64,000 nucleotides of DNA. It comes from Streptomyces sp. H27-H1 (lineage in GTDB: Bacteria > Actinomycetota > Actinomycetes > Streptomycetales > Streptomycetaceae). Numbering within the stretch: the stretch's first letter is position 1; every line of letters begins with the position of its first letter. Below are positions 25,804 through 33,124 of the stretch, piece after piece. The position numbers and the translations under genes were made by a program. The stretch is taken from assembly GCF_026627445.1 (NCBI RefSeq), contig NZ_JAPNLJ010000036.1:1-64000 (forward strand), read 5' to 3'. The notes beneath the pieces were generated by a model that saw only the letters and a list, made by a program, of their open reading frames with translations, searched no databases and was not told the DNA's origin.

Positions 25804-27027
25804 CTAGCGGGTGCCCACGATGCGGCCGGTGACCTCGCCGAGGCCCACGCGGGTGTCTCCCGCGCCGGGCGCCCACGCGGTGAGGGTGACGGTGTCCCCG
25901 TCCTCCAGGAACGTGCGCTTGCCGTCGGCGAGCTCGATGGAGTCGCGGCCGTTCCAGGTGAGTTCCAGGAGCGAGCCGCGCTGGTCGGTGGCCGGGCCGC
26001 TGACGGTGCCCGAGCCGTACACGTCGCCGGTGCGCAGCGAGGCGCCGTTGACGGTCATGTGCGCGAGCTGCTGGGCGGCGGTCCAGTACATCGACGCGAA
26101 CGGCGGCGTGGCCACCTCCTGCCCGTTGATGGAGACGGTGATGCGCAGGTCGAAGCCGCCGGGGCGGTCGGCGGCGGAGTCGTCGAGGTAGGGCAGGAGC
26201 GGGAACTCGCGGGCGGGCGGAGCGACCCGGGCCGCGTCGAGGGCCTCCAGCGGGGTGACCCAGGCGGAGACGGAGGTGGCGAAGGACTTGCCGAGGAAGG
26301 GGCCCAGCGGCACGTACTCCCACGCCTGGATGTCGCGCGCCGACCAGTCGTTGAGCAGGAACAGTCCGAAGACGTGCTCCTCGAAGTCGGCGAGGGCCAC
26401 CGGGGAGCCCATCTCGGAGGGGGCGCCCACGACGAAGCCGACCTCGGCCTCAATGTCGAGCTTGACGGACGGGCCGAAGACGGGCGCCGGGTCGGTGGGC
26501 GCCTTGCGCTGGCCGGAGGGCCGGACGACATCGGTACCGGACACCACGATGGTCCCGGACCGGCCGTGGTAACCGATCGGCAGGTGCTTCCAGTTGGGGG
26601 TCAGCGCGTCCCCGTCCGGCCGGAAGATCTTGCCCACGTTCGTGGCGTGGTGCTCGCTGGCGTAGAAGTCGACGTAGTCGGCGACCTCGTACGGGAGGTG
26701 GAGCGCGACCTCCTCCAGCGGCAGCAGGTGCGGTTCCAGGGTGGGCCGGTGGCCCGGGTCGGTGACCCAGGCGGTCAGCGCGCGGCGTACGTCGTGCCAG
26801 GCGGTGCGGCCCGCCGCGAGCAGCGGATTGAGCGACGGCTGCCCGAGCAGTCCGGCGTACGGGGAGCCCAGCGCGGCCGCGGCCGCTCCGGCGTCGAGCA
26901 CGTACCCGCCGATCCGGACACCGATGCGGCGCCGCGCCTCACCGGCGGTGGAGAACACGCCGTAGGGGAGGTTGTGCGGTCCGAACGGGTCGCCCTCGGG
27001 GACATCGAGGGGGCTCTGCTGGGGCAT
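25804..27027 (-). CDS. fahA: Fumarylacetoacetase
   Basis: A 407-residue hydrolase for the last step of tyrosine and homogentisate breakdown, splitting fumarylacetoacetate into fumarate and acetoacetate. The active-site region D-F-Y-A-S-E-H-H-A-T-N-V-G near residue 119 has the metal-binding Asp and the catalytic His. D-I-E-A-E-V-G-F near 190 and N-D-W-S-A-R-D-I-Q with P-L-G-P-F-L-G-K-S-F near 225-248 give the other ligands and the catalytic Lys. Length matches the family. No other genes of the pathway are nearby. Confidence 0.93.
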   Translation of the reverse strand: MPQQSPLDVPEGDPFGPHNLPYGVFSTAGEARRRIGVRIGGYVLDAGAAAAALGSPYAGLLGQPSLNPLLAAGRTAWHDVRRALTAWVTDPGHRPTLEPHLLPLEEVALHLPYEVADYVDFYASEHHATNVGKIFRPDGDALTPNWKHLPIGYHGRSGTIVVSGTDVVRPSGQRKAPTDPAPVFGPSVKLDIEAEVGFVVGAPSEMGSPVALADFEEHVFGLFLLNDWSARDIQAWEYVPLGPFLGKSFATSVSAWVTPLEALDAARVAPPAREFPLLPYLDDSAADRPGGFDLRITVSINGQEVATPPFASMYWTAAQQLAHMTVNGASLRTGDVYGSGTVSGPATDQRGSLLELTWNGRDSIELADGKRTFLEDGDTVTLTAWAPGAGDTRVGLGEVTGRIVGTR

Positions 27028-27155
27028 GGGGTGCTGCCTCGCTTTCGACGCTGCCCGGGGGTGTCCCGGGGGCTGGTTGACACGTTACGGGGCTGGTGGG
27101 GCGTGTGGGAGGCCGGTTTCGGGCACTATTTGTAGGACTTGTCCCAGCGGGTCCG

Positions 27156-27161
27156 TATCCT
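27156..27161 (+). promoter_or_regulatory. Candidate -10 box of a leaderless transcript
   Basis: TATCCT at 27156-27161 lies eight bases before the GTG at 27169, and no ribosome site precedes that GTG. Transcription would start at or next to the start codon. The -35 box is not clear. Confidence 0.35.
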
Positions 27162-27168
27162 TGAACGC

Positions 27169-27975
27169 GTGACTTCCGCCCTCCCCTATGCACTCGTGGC
27201 CACCGACCTGGACGGGACTCTGCTGCGTGCCGGAGACACCGTCTCGGCCCGCTCCCACACGGCGCTCCGGGCCGCCCGCGCGGCCGGCGCCCGGCACATC
27301 ATCGTGACAGGCCGCCCCGTTCCACAGGTCCGCCACGTCCTGGACGGCCTCGGATACACGGGGCTCGCCGTGTGCGGGCAGGGAGCGCAGGTCTACGACG
27401 CGGCGGCCGGGCTGCTGCTGCACTCCGTGGCCATGGACCGGGAGCTGGCCGAAGTCGCCCTCGGGAAGATCGAGGCGGAGATCGGAGAGGTCTACGCGGC
27501 GGTCAACCAGGAGGGCGTCGACGCGGAGATGCTGATAGGTCCGGGCTACCGGATGTGGCACCCGCACCTGCCGACCGTCCAGGTGTCCCGCCGGTCCGAC
27601 CTCTGGTCCTCCCCGATCAACAAGGTGCTCCTCCAGCACCCCCGACTGTCGGACGACGAGCTGACGGAGGTCGCCCGGGGCGTGGTCGGGGACCTGGTCA
27701 ACGTCACCATGGCGGGGGAGCACACGGTCGAACTCCAGCCACCGGGCATCGACAAGGCGAGCGGTCTGGCGGTGGCGGCGGAGCTTTTGGACATCACCGG
27801 GTCGTCCACGATCGCCTTCGGCGACATGCCGAACGACATCCCGATGTTCGCCTGGGCGGCACACGGCGTGGCGATGGCCAACGCCCACCGCGAACTGGTC
27901 GCCGTGGCGGACGAGGTCACCCTCTCGAACGAGGAGGACGGCATCGCGGTCGTCCTGGAACGCCTCTTCGGCTGA
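27169..27975 (+). CDS. HAD superfamily hydrolase (Cof-type phosphatase)
   Basis: A 268-residue haloacid-dehalogenase phosphatase. Motif I is T-D-L-D-G-T-L-L near residue 10, with the nucleophile and acid Asp. Motif II is V-T-G-R-P near 46, the Lys motif is D-K-A-S-G near 195, and motif IV is F-G-D-M-P-N-D near 220. The large middle cap domain is that of Cof-like sugar-phosphate or flavin-phosphate phosphatases. The substrate cannot be told. The GTG at 27169 lacks a ribosome site and may be leaderless. Confidence 0.88.
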   Translation: MTSALPYALVATDLDGTLLRAGDTVSARSHTALRAARAAGARHIIVTGRPVPQVRHVLDGLGYTGLAVCGQGAQVYDAAAGLLLHSVAMDRELAEVALGKIEAEIGEVYAAVNQEGVDAEMLIGPGYRMWHPHLPTVQVSRRSDLWSSPINKVLLQHPRLSDDELTEVARGVVGDLVNVTMAGEHTVELQPPGIDKASGLAVAAELLDITGSSTIAFGDMPNDIPMFAWAAHGVAMANAHRELVAVADEVTLSNEEDGIAVVLERLFG

Positions 27976-27994
27976 CGTCCGGGCGGTGGTCCGG

Positions 27995-28056
27995 TGCGGC
28001 GCCGTTGCCGGGGACCCGTCCCCGGGCCCCTGCGCCTCAAACGCCGGCGGGGCTGG
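27995..28056 (+). repeat. Dispersed repeat, copy B
   Basis: Same family as copies A and C: it contains GCGGCGCCGTTGCCGGGGAC, then a CCCCGGGCCCCTGCGCCTC arm, then AAACGCCGGCGGGGCTG. It begins just after the HAD phosphatase stop. Confidence 0.7.
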
Positions 28057-28111
28057 GTTTTGGTCGGCGTCTGCCTGTATGTGGCGGGTCGTGGGGTGGT
28101 GTTGGCTGCGG

Positions 28112-28263
28112 GTGGGCCGGTGCCGGGGGCGGGGTGGGGTGTCGGCCTGGACTGCATGATTTAGGCGCCCTGCGCTCTGCTTCGACAGGCGCGGGGCGTT
28201 CGTGCGCCACAAATCACGCTTCACGTCCCGGCCGACACCCCACCCCGCCCCCGTCCCCGACCC
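28112..28263. repeat. Long inverted repeat, ~150-nt hairpin
   Basis: A perfect 23-bp inverted repeat pairs 28125-28147 with 28230-28252. Pairing continues inward with interruptions (28154-28162 with 28211-28219; GGCGC at 28164-28168 with GCGCC at 28204-28208). It also continues outward (28114-28124 with 28253-28264, several mismatches). The whole could fold into one long rod in DNA or RNA. It could be a non-coding RNA, a degenerate MITE-like element or an unusual terminator. Confidence 0.7.
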
Positions 28264-28478
28264 GGGCCGGCTCCAGCCCGCGCGGCCAGATGGCATTGCA
28301 TCACGCCCCCGCCCGAGCGACCCCAATGACGATCAACGAAACGTCAAAAGCCGAGGTGGACAAGCGGAAGAGCTGGGCGGACCAGCGGCCAACCCACGCC
28401 CGCATCCGCAGCCCGGCCCCGACACGGCCTGCGCAACCCCGAAACGATCAAGTCGAAATCAAGACGATGGATCCGGGT

Positions 28479-28841
28479 TCAGTCCCAGTCTCCGGGGTCG
28501 GTGGCCTCGATCAGCGCGGCCAGCTTCGCGCGGTCGTGGAAGGCGCTGCTGAGAATCAGCCCGAGCTCCCGCAGAGCCGCCTCGTCCTTGCCGTAGACGC
28601 ACATCATCCCGGCCTCGGGATCGAAGCCGCCGATCCGGTCGGCGAGTTCCGGCGCGTGGATGCGCACCGCAGTGTGCGCGACCGCGTCCCAGCTGTAGCC
28701 GCTGACCTCCTGGCCGACGGCTTCGAAGAGATCGGCCGCCTCGGCAAAGTGGTGGTCGCCGAGGACCAGGCTGAAGTTGCCGGGCGTTGTGTCGAACAGT
28801 CTCAGCGGGGTGAGGTCCGTGTGATCGATTGCTTCAGTCAT
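28479..28841 (-). CDS. Imm51 family immunity protein
   Basis: A 120-residue protein resembling the Imm51 family, which protects cells from polymorphic toxins. Visible features are F-S-L-V-L-G-D near residue 24, V-S-G-Y-S-W-D-A-V-A-H-T-A-V-R near 46, F-D-P-E-A-G-M-M-C-V-Y near 75 and the C-terminal helix L-R-E-L-G-L-I-L-S-S-A-F. No toxin gene lies beside it, so it may be an orphan immunity gene. The ATG at 28841 starts the domain. Confidence 0.65.
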   Translation of the reverse strand: MTEAIDHTDLTPLRLFDTTPGNFSLVLGDHHFAEAADLFEAVGQEVSGYSWDAVAHTAVRIHAPELADRIGGFDPEAGMMCVYGKDEAALRELGLILSSAFHDRAKLAALIEATDPGDWD

Positions 28842-28992
28842 GCGGGCATCGTGGCATGACCCGCTGACAGTCCGGCCTGCTCCCCGGGGTGGAACGCAAG
28901 CCACCTCTGTTCCGTGCCTGCGGTCGAAGCGTTCGGAGCAGTGGGCACGCTCAGGGCGCCGGTGCGGCGGACCGCCAGGCGGAAAAATGCCC

Positions 28993-29325
28993 TCAGGGAG
29001 CGGGGTCCCTGACCTGCCAGGTGTGGCCGCCGGGGTGGGACAGGTACTGGCCGCACCCCTCGCCGCCGCCGTCCGCCGGGCAGTCCTGGAGTACGAGGAC
29101 CGCGTCCGCGCCGATCCCGCCCCAGCGGGCCCACAGGGCCGCCCCCGGCGGGCCCTCGCGCAGTACGTCGCCATGGGGCCCGGCGTGCCGTCCGAGCGTG
29201 CACCGCAGCTCCGGCCCGGCCCCGAGCACCTCCCGGAGCGCTCCCGCCGGCAGCCGCGCCAGCGCGTCCAAGTGTGAGGCGGACAGTGAGCCGGTGGCGC
29301 CGCACGCGGGGGCGCCACCGCTCAC
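28993..29325 (-). CDS. Small protein of unknown function, third gene of a coupled trio
   Basis: A 110-residue protein with the pattern L-D-A-L-A-R-L-P-A-G-A-L-R-E-V-L and later V-L-V-L-Q-D-C-P and H-P-G-G-H-T-W-Q-V. I do not recognise a family. Its GTG at 29325 overlaps the stop of the preceding gene (GTGA), and the frame shows no stop through that junction, supporting it as the third member of a leftward operon 29845-28993. Confidence 0.55.
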   Translation of the reverse strand: MSGGAPACGATGSLSASHLDALARLPAGALREVLGAGPELRCTLGRHAGPHGDVLREGPPGAALWARWGGIGADAVLVLQDCPADGGGEGCGQYLSHPGGHTWQVRDPAP

Positions 29326-29609
29326 GTGACCCCGCCCCGGGCCGCGACGAAGGCCAGGCAGCAGGTCCAGGCGGCCGCCCCGAGGGTCACGGCCACGGCG
29401 CCCCGCCGGCCGCCGTCCGTAGCCTCGTCCGCCGTACAGGCCTCCAACAGGCCCCGCAACCGTAGGGCCGCGTCCGCGGCGGCCCGGGCGAAAGCCTCCC
29501 GCTCGGCGGCCCGCCGTACCAGCGCCGCGTCCAGCAGAGCGCGGTACCGCTCCCGGTAGTCCGGGTCCGACTCGATGCGCCGCAGCTCCGCGTGCGGGCC
29601 GTCCCTCAC
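29322..29609 (-). CDS. Small protein with C-terminal membrane helix, second gene of trio
   Basis: A 95-residue protein. The N-terminal two-thirds is charged and helical (D-P-D-Y-R-E-R-Y-R-A-L-L), with an Ala/Arg-rich helix, and the last 22 residues are hydrophobic (V-A-V-T-L-G-A-A-A-W-T-C-C-L-A-F), probably one membrane anchor. It starts with GTG overlapping the stop of the first gene and its own stop overlaps the third gene, so the three are translationally coupled. Function unknown. Confidence 0.55.
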   Translation of the reverse strand: MRDGPHAELRRIESDPDYRERYRALLDAALVRRAAEREAFARAAADAALRLRGLLEACTADEATDGGRRGAVAVTLGAAAWTCCLAFVAARGGVT

Positions 29610-29845
29610 AGCAGCCCCTCCGCGCTGCGGGCATTGCGCCGGGCGATCTCCGCACGGAGCCGCTCCATGGGGTCGGCGGGCCGCACGTCACGAGGCTCCG
29701 CCTCCCACTCCGGCCCACCGCGTACGGGCCGCAGGGCCCAGTACGGTCCGGCGAGGCCCCGGAACTCCCCGACCTGGTCATCGCGCCCGGTATCCACCAC
29801 GAGGGTTCCGGGGACTGGGGGCGGGGGAATGGGCATTCCACACAT
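29606..29845 (-). CDS. Small conserved Streptomyces-type protein, first gene of trio
   Basis: A 79-residue protein with M-C-G-M-P-I-P-P-P, then G-T-L-V-V-D-T-G-R-D near residue 15, F-R-G-L-A-G-P-Y-W-A-L-R-P-V near 32 and a C-terminal helix P-M-E-R-L-R-A-E-I-A-R. I recall similar small proteins near DUF397/XRE loci in streptomycetes, with no known function. The ATG at 29845 has AGAGGA seven bases upstream. It is divergent from the XRE regulator. Confidence 0.6.
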   Translation of the reverse strand: MCGMPIPPPPVPGTLVVDTGRDDQVGEFRGLAGPYWALRPVRGGPEWEAEPRDVRPADPMERLRAEIARRNARSAEGLL

Positions 29846-29912
29846 GGTCGTTCCTCTCCGTAGTGGTTTCACTACTCGGCGGGTTCAGCGTGGCGCGGCC
29901 GTGGGGACAGTT

Positions 29913-29940
29913 CAACTTGCCAGTACTGAACGGAAAGTTG
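29913..29940. promoter_or_regulatory. Candidate operator in the divergent XRE promoter region
   Basis: The arms CAACTT (29913-29918) and AAGTTG (29935-29940) enclose the palindrome CAGTACTG (29921-29928), in front of the XRE gene and behind the divergent trio. An autoregulatory site is plausible. Confidence 0.4.
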
Positions 29941-29951
29941 GTCACGAGGCG

Positions 29952-30788
29952 TTGAATCGCAAGGAGTTGAACCCCGGGGCAGGTCCCGAAGCGGCGTTCG
30001 GGTCGCGTCTGCGCAGCTCGCGGGAGGAGCGTGGCTGGACGCAGGCAGGTCTAGGCGAGCGGATGGGCTTCTCCAGTACGCACGTCTCGGCGGTGGAAAC
30101 CGGACGCAAGATTTCGACTCTGCGCTTTTCGCGCAGTGCCGACGCCGTCTTCGGCATCGCGGGAACCGAGGACACGTTCGAACGGCAGTGGCGCGAGATC
30201 CGGCACGGTGTCCTCCTGGAGGGCTTCCCGGAGTTCCTCGGGTACGAGAGCCGGGCCGTGGAGATCCGGCTGTACGAGGTGGGCGTCATACCCGGTCTGC
30301 TCCAGACGCCGGAGTACGCGACGGTCCTCGCCGAGAGCGCGGTCAAACGGGGTGCCATCACCCCGGATCAGGCGGCCGAGCGCATCGCGATCGTCGCGGA
30401 CCGGCAGGCGGTGCTGCTGCGCACGCCTCCGCCGCTGATCCTCGCGGTGCTCGACGAGAGCTGCATCCGCCGCCCGCTGGGCGGGCCCGACGTCATGAGG
30501 CAACAGTTCACGCGGCTGCTCGAATTCGCCGAGCTGCCGAACACTGTGGTCCAGGTGGCCCCGTTCGACATGGGGGAGCGGCGGCCGTTCAACCTGCCCG
30601 TCACCGTGCTGACGCTGCCGGACCGCGCGATCCTCTCCTACGCGGAATCCGCCCAACGGGGCCATCTGGAGCGGGAGAACAACGCCGTGGTGCCCATGCT
30701 GACGGCCTACCATCAGCTCCAGGCCGAGGCATGCACCCAGGCGGCATCCGTGGCCATGATCGATCAGCTACGAAAGGGCACCTCGTGA
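29952..30788 (+). CDS. XRE family regulator with DUF5753 domain
   Basis: A 278-residue regulator. The N-terminal helix-turn-helix reads F-G-S-R-L-R-S-S-R-E-E-R-G-W-T-Q, then S-S-T-H-V-S-A-V-E-T-G-R-K near residue 45. The C-terminal DUF5753 sensing domain follows, with Y-E-V-G-V-I-P-G-L-L-Q-T-P-E-Y-A near 110 and V-Q-V-A-P-F-D near 200. Such proteins pair with DUF397 partners and affect development and antibiotic production in Streptomyces. The start is uncertain: TTG at 29952 fits the usual N terminus N-R-K-E-L-N-P. The stop overlaps the DUF397 start by four bases. Confidence 0.8.
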   Translation: MNRKELNPGAGPEAAFGSRLRSSREERGWTQAGLGERMGFSSTHVSAVETGRKISTLRFSRSADAVFGIAGTEDTFERQWREIRHGVLLEGFPEFLGYESRAVEIRLYEVGVIPGLLQTPEYATVLAESAVKRGAITPDQAAERIAIVADRQAVLLRTPPPLILAVLDESCIRRPLGGPDVMRQQFTRLLEFAELPNTVVQVAPFDMGERRPFNLPVTVLTLPDRAILSYAESAQRGHLERENNAVVPMLTAYHQLQAEACTQAASVAMIDQLRKGTS

Positions 30789-30979
30789 CGACCGAATCTC
30801 CCCGCTGGTTCACCTCCTCGTACAGCGACAACGGCGGTCAGTGCGTCGAGGTCGCCACCAACCTCGCCGCCGCACGCGGTGTCGTGCCCGTCCGGGACTC
30901 CAAGCGGGCCGACAGCCCGGTGATCGGCTTCGCCGCAGCCGCGTTCGCGGCGTTCGTGGACGGCGTCAAGGCCGTCTGA
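30785..30979 (+). CDS. DUF397 domain-containing protein
   Basis: A 64-residue DUF397 protein with the family pattern W-F-T-S-S-Y-S-D-N-G-G-Q-C-V-E-V-A and V-P-V-R-D-S-K. These small proteins are encoded next to XRE regulators in Streptomyces (as in the abaA and bldB-related loci) and are thought to act with them. The GTG overlaps the regulator stop, so the two are coupled. A strong hairpin follows. Confidence 0.88.
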   Translation: MTTESPRWFTSSYSDNGGQCVEVATNLAAARGVVPVRDSKRADSPVIGFAAAAFAAFVDGVKAV

Positions 30980-30990
30980 CCGCCCGCCAA

Positions 30991-31015
30991 GGCCCCGGGC
31001 GCCGTGCCCGGGGCC
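30991..31015. terminator. Bidirectional hairpin terminator
   Basis: GGCCCCGGGC at 30991-31000 pairs perfectly with 31006-31015 around a five-base loop, between the convergent DUF397 gene and the CocE-type hydrolase gene. Confidence 0.75.
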
Positions 31016-31028
31016 CGGCACGGGGTCG

Positions 31029-33035
31029 TCAGACCGCCGCCCGCGGCAGCCTGCGTTCCCACGTGCGGTGGAAGAGGACTTCGTCGCCCTCGCGGCAGAC
31101 CACCTCGTTCGAGGTCAGGAAGCCGCCCTCGTCGCAGCTGATCTCGGAGCGGGTCACCACCGAGACGTCCCAGCCCAGCTCCGGCCGGTGCAGCCGTACC
31201 GTCCACGTCGAATGGGTGCGGGCCGACAGCGGGTCCGCCTCCTGGATCTCGTACACCTCCAGCGCGTCCTCGCTGAACTCCAGCCCGTCCGGATACACCC
31301 GCGTCCCGCCGTACCGGGGGTCGACCTCCAGTCGCCAGGTGCCGCGCGCCACGTCCCGTACGACCAGCCGTTCCGGCCTCGGCGCGTCCAGCGTGGCCGG
31401 GTGGACGACGCGCAGCGGCTCCGACTGCTCCGGGGCCTCGAAGAGGATCGGTTCGCCGTCGGACGAGGGGTCGCGGACGGGGAGTTCCACCGCGCTGCCC
31501 GCCGGGTCCAGGATCCAGCCCCGCTCCGAGCCGGCCCGCGGCCAGATCCACGGCCAGTAGGCGGACGAGAGGGCGAGGCGGATGCGGTGTCCCGGCGGGA
31601 AGGAGTGGCCGATGCCGTTCAGCTCGAAGACCACGTCCTCGTACGAGCCCACGGGCCACGGCACGGCCTTGTCCCGGCCCATGCGTGCGGACAGGTTCAG
31701 CACGCCCCGCGTGACCAGCGTCGAGGACCCGTCGGGGGCCACGTCGCACAGCCGCGCCACGACCTGCCCGTACGGGACGTCCATCCGCAGGCGCAGCCGG
31801 ACCACCGGCCGGCCGAGGATCTCCACCGGCCCGGAGCCGTCGCCCACCGGGAATTCGAAGCAGGCCGACTTCGCGTCCTCCTCGCGCTGGTCCGGCGGCA
31901 GGTCGGCGTCGTTGCCGAAGGGGAAGAAGCGGCCCGCGTCCAGGCCCGTGTGCTGCGGTGAGGCCACGACCACCGGCGCGCCCTGGAAGGCGTACGTCAC
32001 CGGGTCCACCCTCGGCGAGGGCCAGGACGGGTCGCCGGCCCACCGGCCCGGCAGGGTCTCGTAGGTGGTCGCGGGCGGGTGCGATTCGGAGATCCACGAC
32101 CGCAGCAGCGGTTCCTCCATCACGCCGGTGTCCTTGCCCTTGAGCCAGTGGTCCCACCAGCGCAGGGTCTCCTGGAGGAAGCCGATGGCGGGCCCCGGCG
32201 GCAGCCCGCGGTCGGGGTACTGGTGGGACCACGGGCCGATCAGGCCCCGCACCCGGTCGGCGGGGAGCGCCGAGACCAGCCGCAGCACGGTGTCGCGGTA
32301 CGGGTCGTGCCAGCCGCCGACGGCGAGGACGGCCGCGCCGATCGCCCCGTAGTCCTCGCACACGCTGCCGTGGCGCCAGTACGCGTCGCGGGTCTGGTGG
32401 GAGAGCCAGGTGTGGATGAGGGGTTCGACCGCGCCGAGGCGGGAGAGCCACTGGTCCCGCCAGCCCTCGCCCGCGTAGAGCGGGTCCGGGGGGCGGGAGG
32501 CGAAGGCGAGCATGGTCGCCGCCCACGCGTGCATGTCGACGGCGAGCAGCGAGCCGCCCATGTAGTGGACGTCGTTGTCGAAGCGGTCGTCCGTGGAGCA
32601 GACGGTGACGACCGCCTTGAGCGGCTCAGGGGCGAGGGCCGCGATCTGCAGGCTGTTGAAGCCGCCCCAGGAGATCCCGAACATCCCCACGGACCCCGAG
32701 CACCAGGGCTGGGCGGCCAGCCACTCCACCACCGCGACCCCGTCGGCGAGTTCCTGGGCGTCGTACTCGTCGCCCGGGTCGCCGCCGCTGCAGCCGTGGC
32801 CGCGCACGTCGACCCGTACGGAGGCGTAGCCGTGGCCGGCGTACCAGGGGTGGCGCTGCCAGTCGCGCGGGGCGGTCCAGTCGGTGAGCCGGTACGGGAG
32901 GTACTCCAGCAGGGCCGGGACGGGCTCGTCCGTCACCGGCCGCCAGATGCGGGCGTACAGCTCGGTGCTGTCCCGCATGGGGATCCGGACGTCCTCGTGG
33001 GTGGTTCCGTAGGGGAAATCGGTACGGATGATCAT
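31029..33035 (-). CDS. CocE/NonD family hydrolase (X-Pro dipeptidyl-peptidase type)
   Basis: A 668-residue alpha/beta hydrolase of the S15 peptidase/CocE family. The nucleophile elbow is G-I-S-W-G-G near residue 119. R-V-D-V-R-G-H-G-C-S-G-G near 73 is the oxyanion region. The C-terminal jelly-roll domain (about 330-560) is typical of X-Pro dipeptidyl peptidases and cocaine-esterase-like enzymes. It could be a proline-specific peptidase or an esterase; no signal peptide is seen, so it acts in the cytoplasm. It follows the peptide transporter at 33125-34642 on the same strand. Confidence 0.85.
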   Translation of the reverse strand: MIIRTDFPYGTTHEDVRIPMRDSTELYARIWRPVTDEPVPALLEYLPYRLTDWTAPRDWQRHPWYAGHGYASVRVDVRGHGCSGGDPGDEYDAQELADGVAVVEWLAAQPWCSGSVGMFGISWGGFNSLQIAALAPEPLKAVVTVCSTDDRFDNDVHYMGGSLLAVDMHAWAATMLAFASRPPDPLYAGEGWRDQWLSRLGAVEPLIHTWLSHQTRDAYWRHGSVCEDYGAIGAAVLAVGGWHDPYRDTVLRLVSALPADRVRGLIGPWSHQYPDRGLPPGPAIGFLQETLRWWDHWLKGKDTGVMEEPLLRSWISESHPPATTYETLPGRWAGDPSWPSPRVDPVTYAFQGAPVVVASPQHTGLDAGRFFPFGNDADLPPDQREEDAKSACFEFPVGDGSGPVEILGRPVVRLRLRMDVPYGQVVARLCDVAPDGSSTLVTRGVLNLSARMGRDKAVPWPVGSYEDVVFELNGIGHSFPPGHRIRLALSSAYWPWIWPRAGSERGWILDPAGSAVELPVRDPSSDGEPILFEAPEQSEPLRVVHPATLDAPRPERLVVRDVARGTWRLEVDPRYGGTRVYPDGLEFSEDALEVYEIQEADPLSARTHSTWTVRLHRPELGWDVSVVTRSEISCDEGGFLTSNEVVCREGDEVLFHRTWERRLPRAAV

Positions 33036-33071
33036 CGAAGCTCTCTCGCCAATCGCCTCGGGACGGTCAGT

Positions 33072-33109
33072 GGACAGCGGGCGTCGGTGGACAACGGACA
33101 GCGGGCGTC
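33072..33109 (+). repeat. Short direct repeat between transporter and hydrolase genes
   Basis: GGACAGCGGGCGTC occurs at 33072-33085 and 33096-33109, a 24-bp period. The surrounding 70 bases are made of related GTCAGTGGAC-like pieces. Significance unknown. Confidence 0.5.
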
Positions 33110-33124
33110 AGCGGACGGCAGGAG

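Larger units (their letters stand above)
27976..28478. other. 503-bp non-coding region with repeat and long hairpin
   Basis: No supported gene. It holds copy B of the dispersed repeat (27995-28056), a roughly 150-nt imperfect hairpin (28112-28263) and about 215 bases of less GC-rich sequence (28264-28478) in which I see no clear signal. The gap separates the rightward HAD gene from the leftward Imm51 gene, yet it is far longer and more structured than a simple convergent terminator. Confidence 0.6.

Noticed and set aside
28326..28859. A plus-strand frame starting M-T-I-N-E-T-S-K
   Set aside because: Most of it is antisense to the Imm51 gene and no ribosome site is convincing. The first 50 codons remain possible but unsupported.
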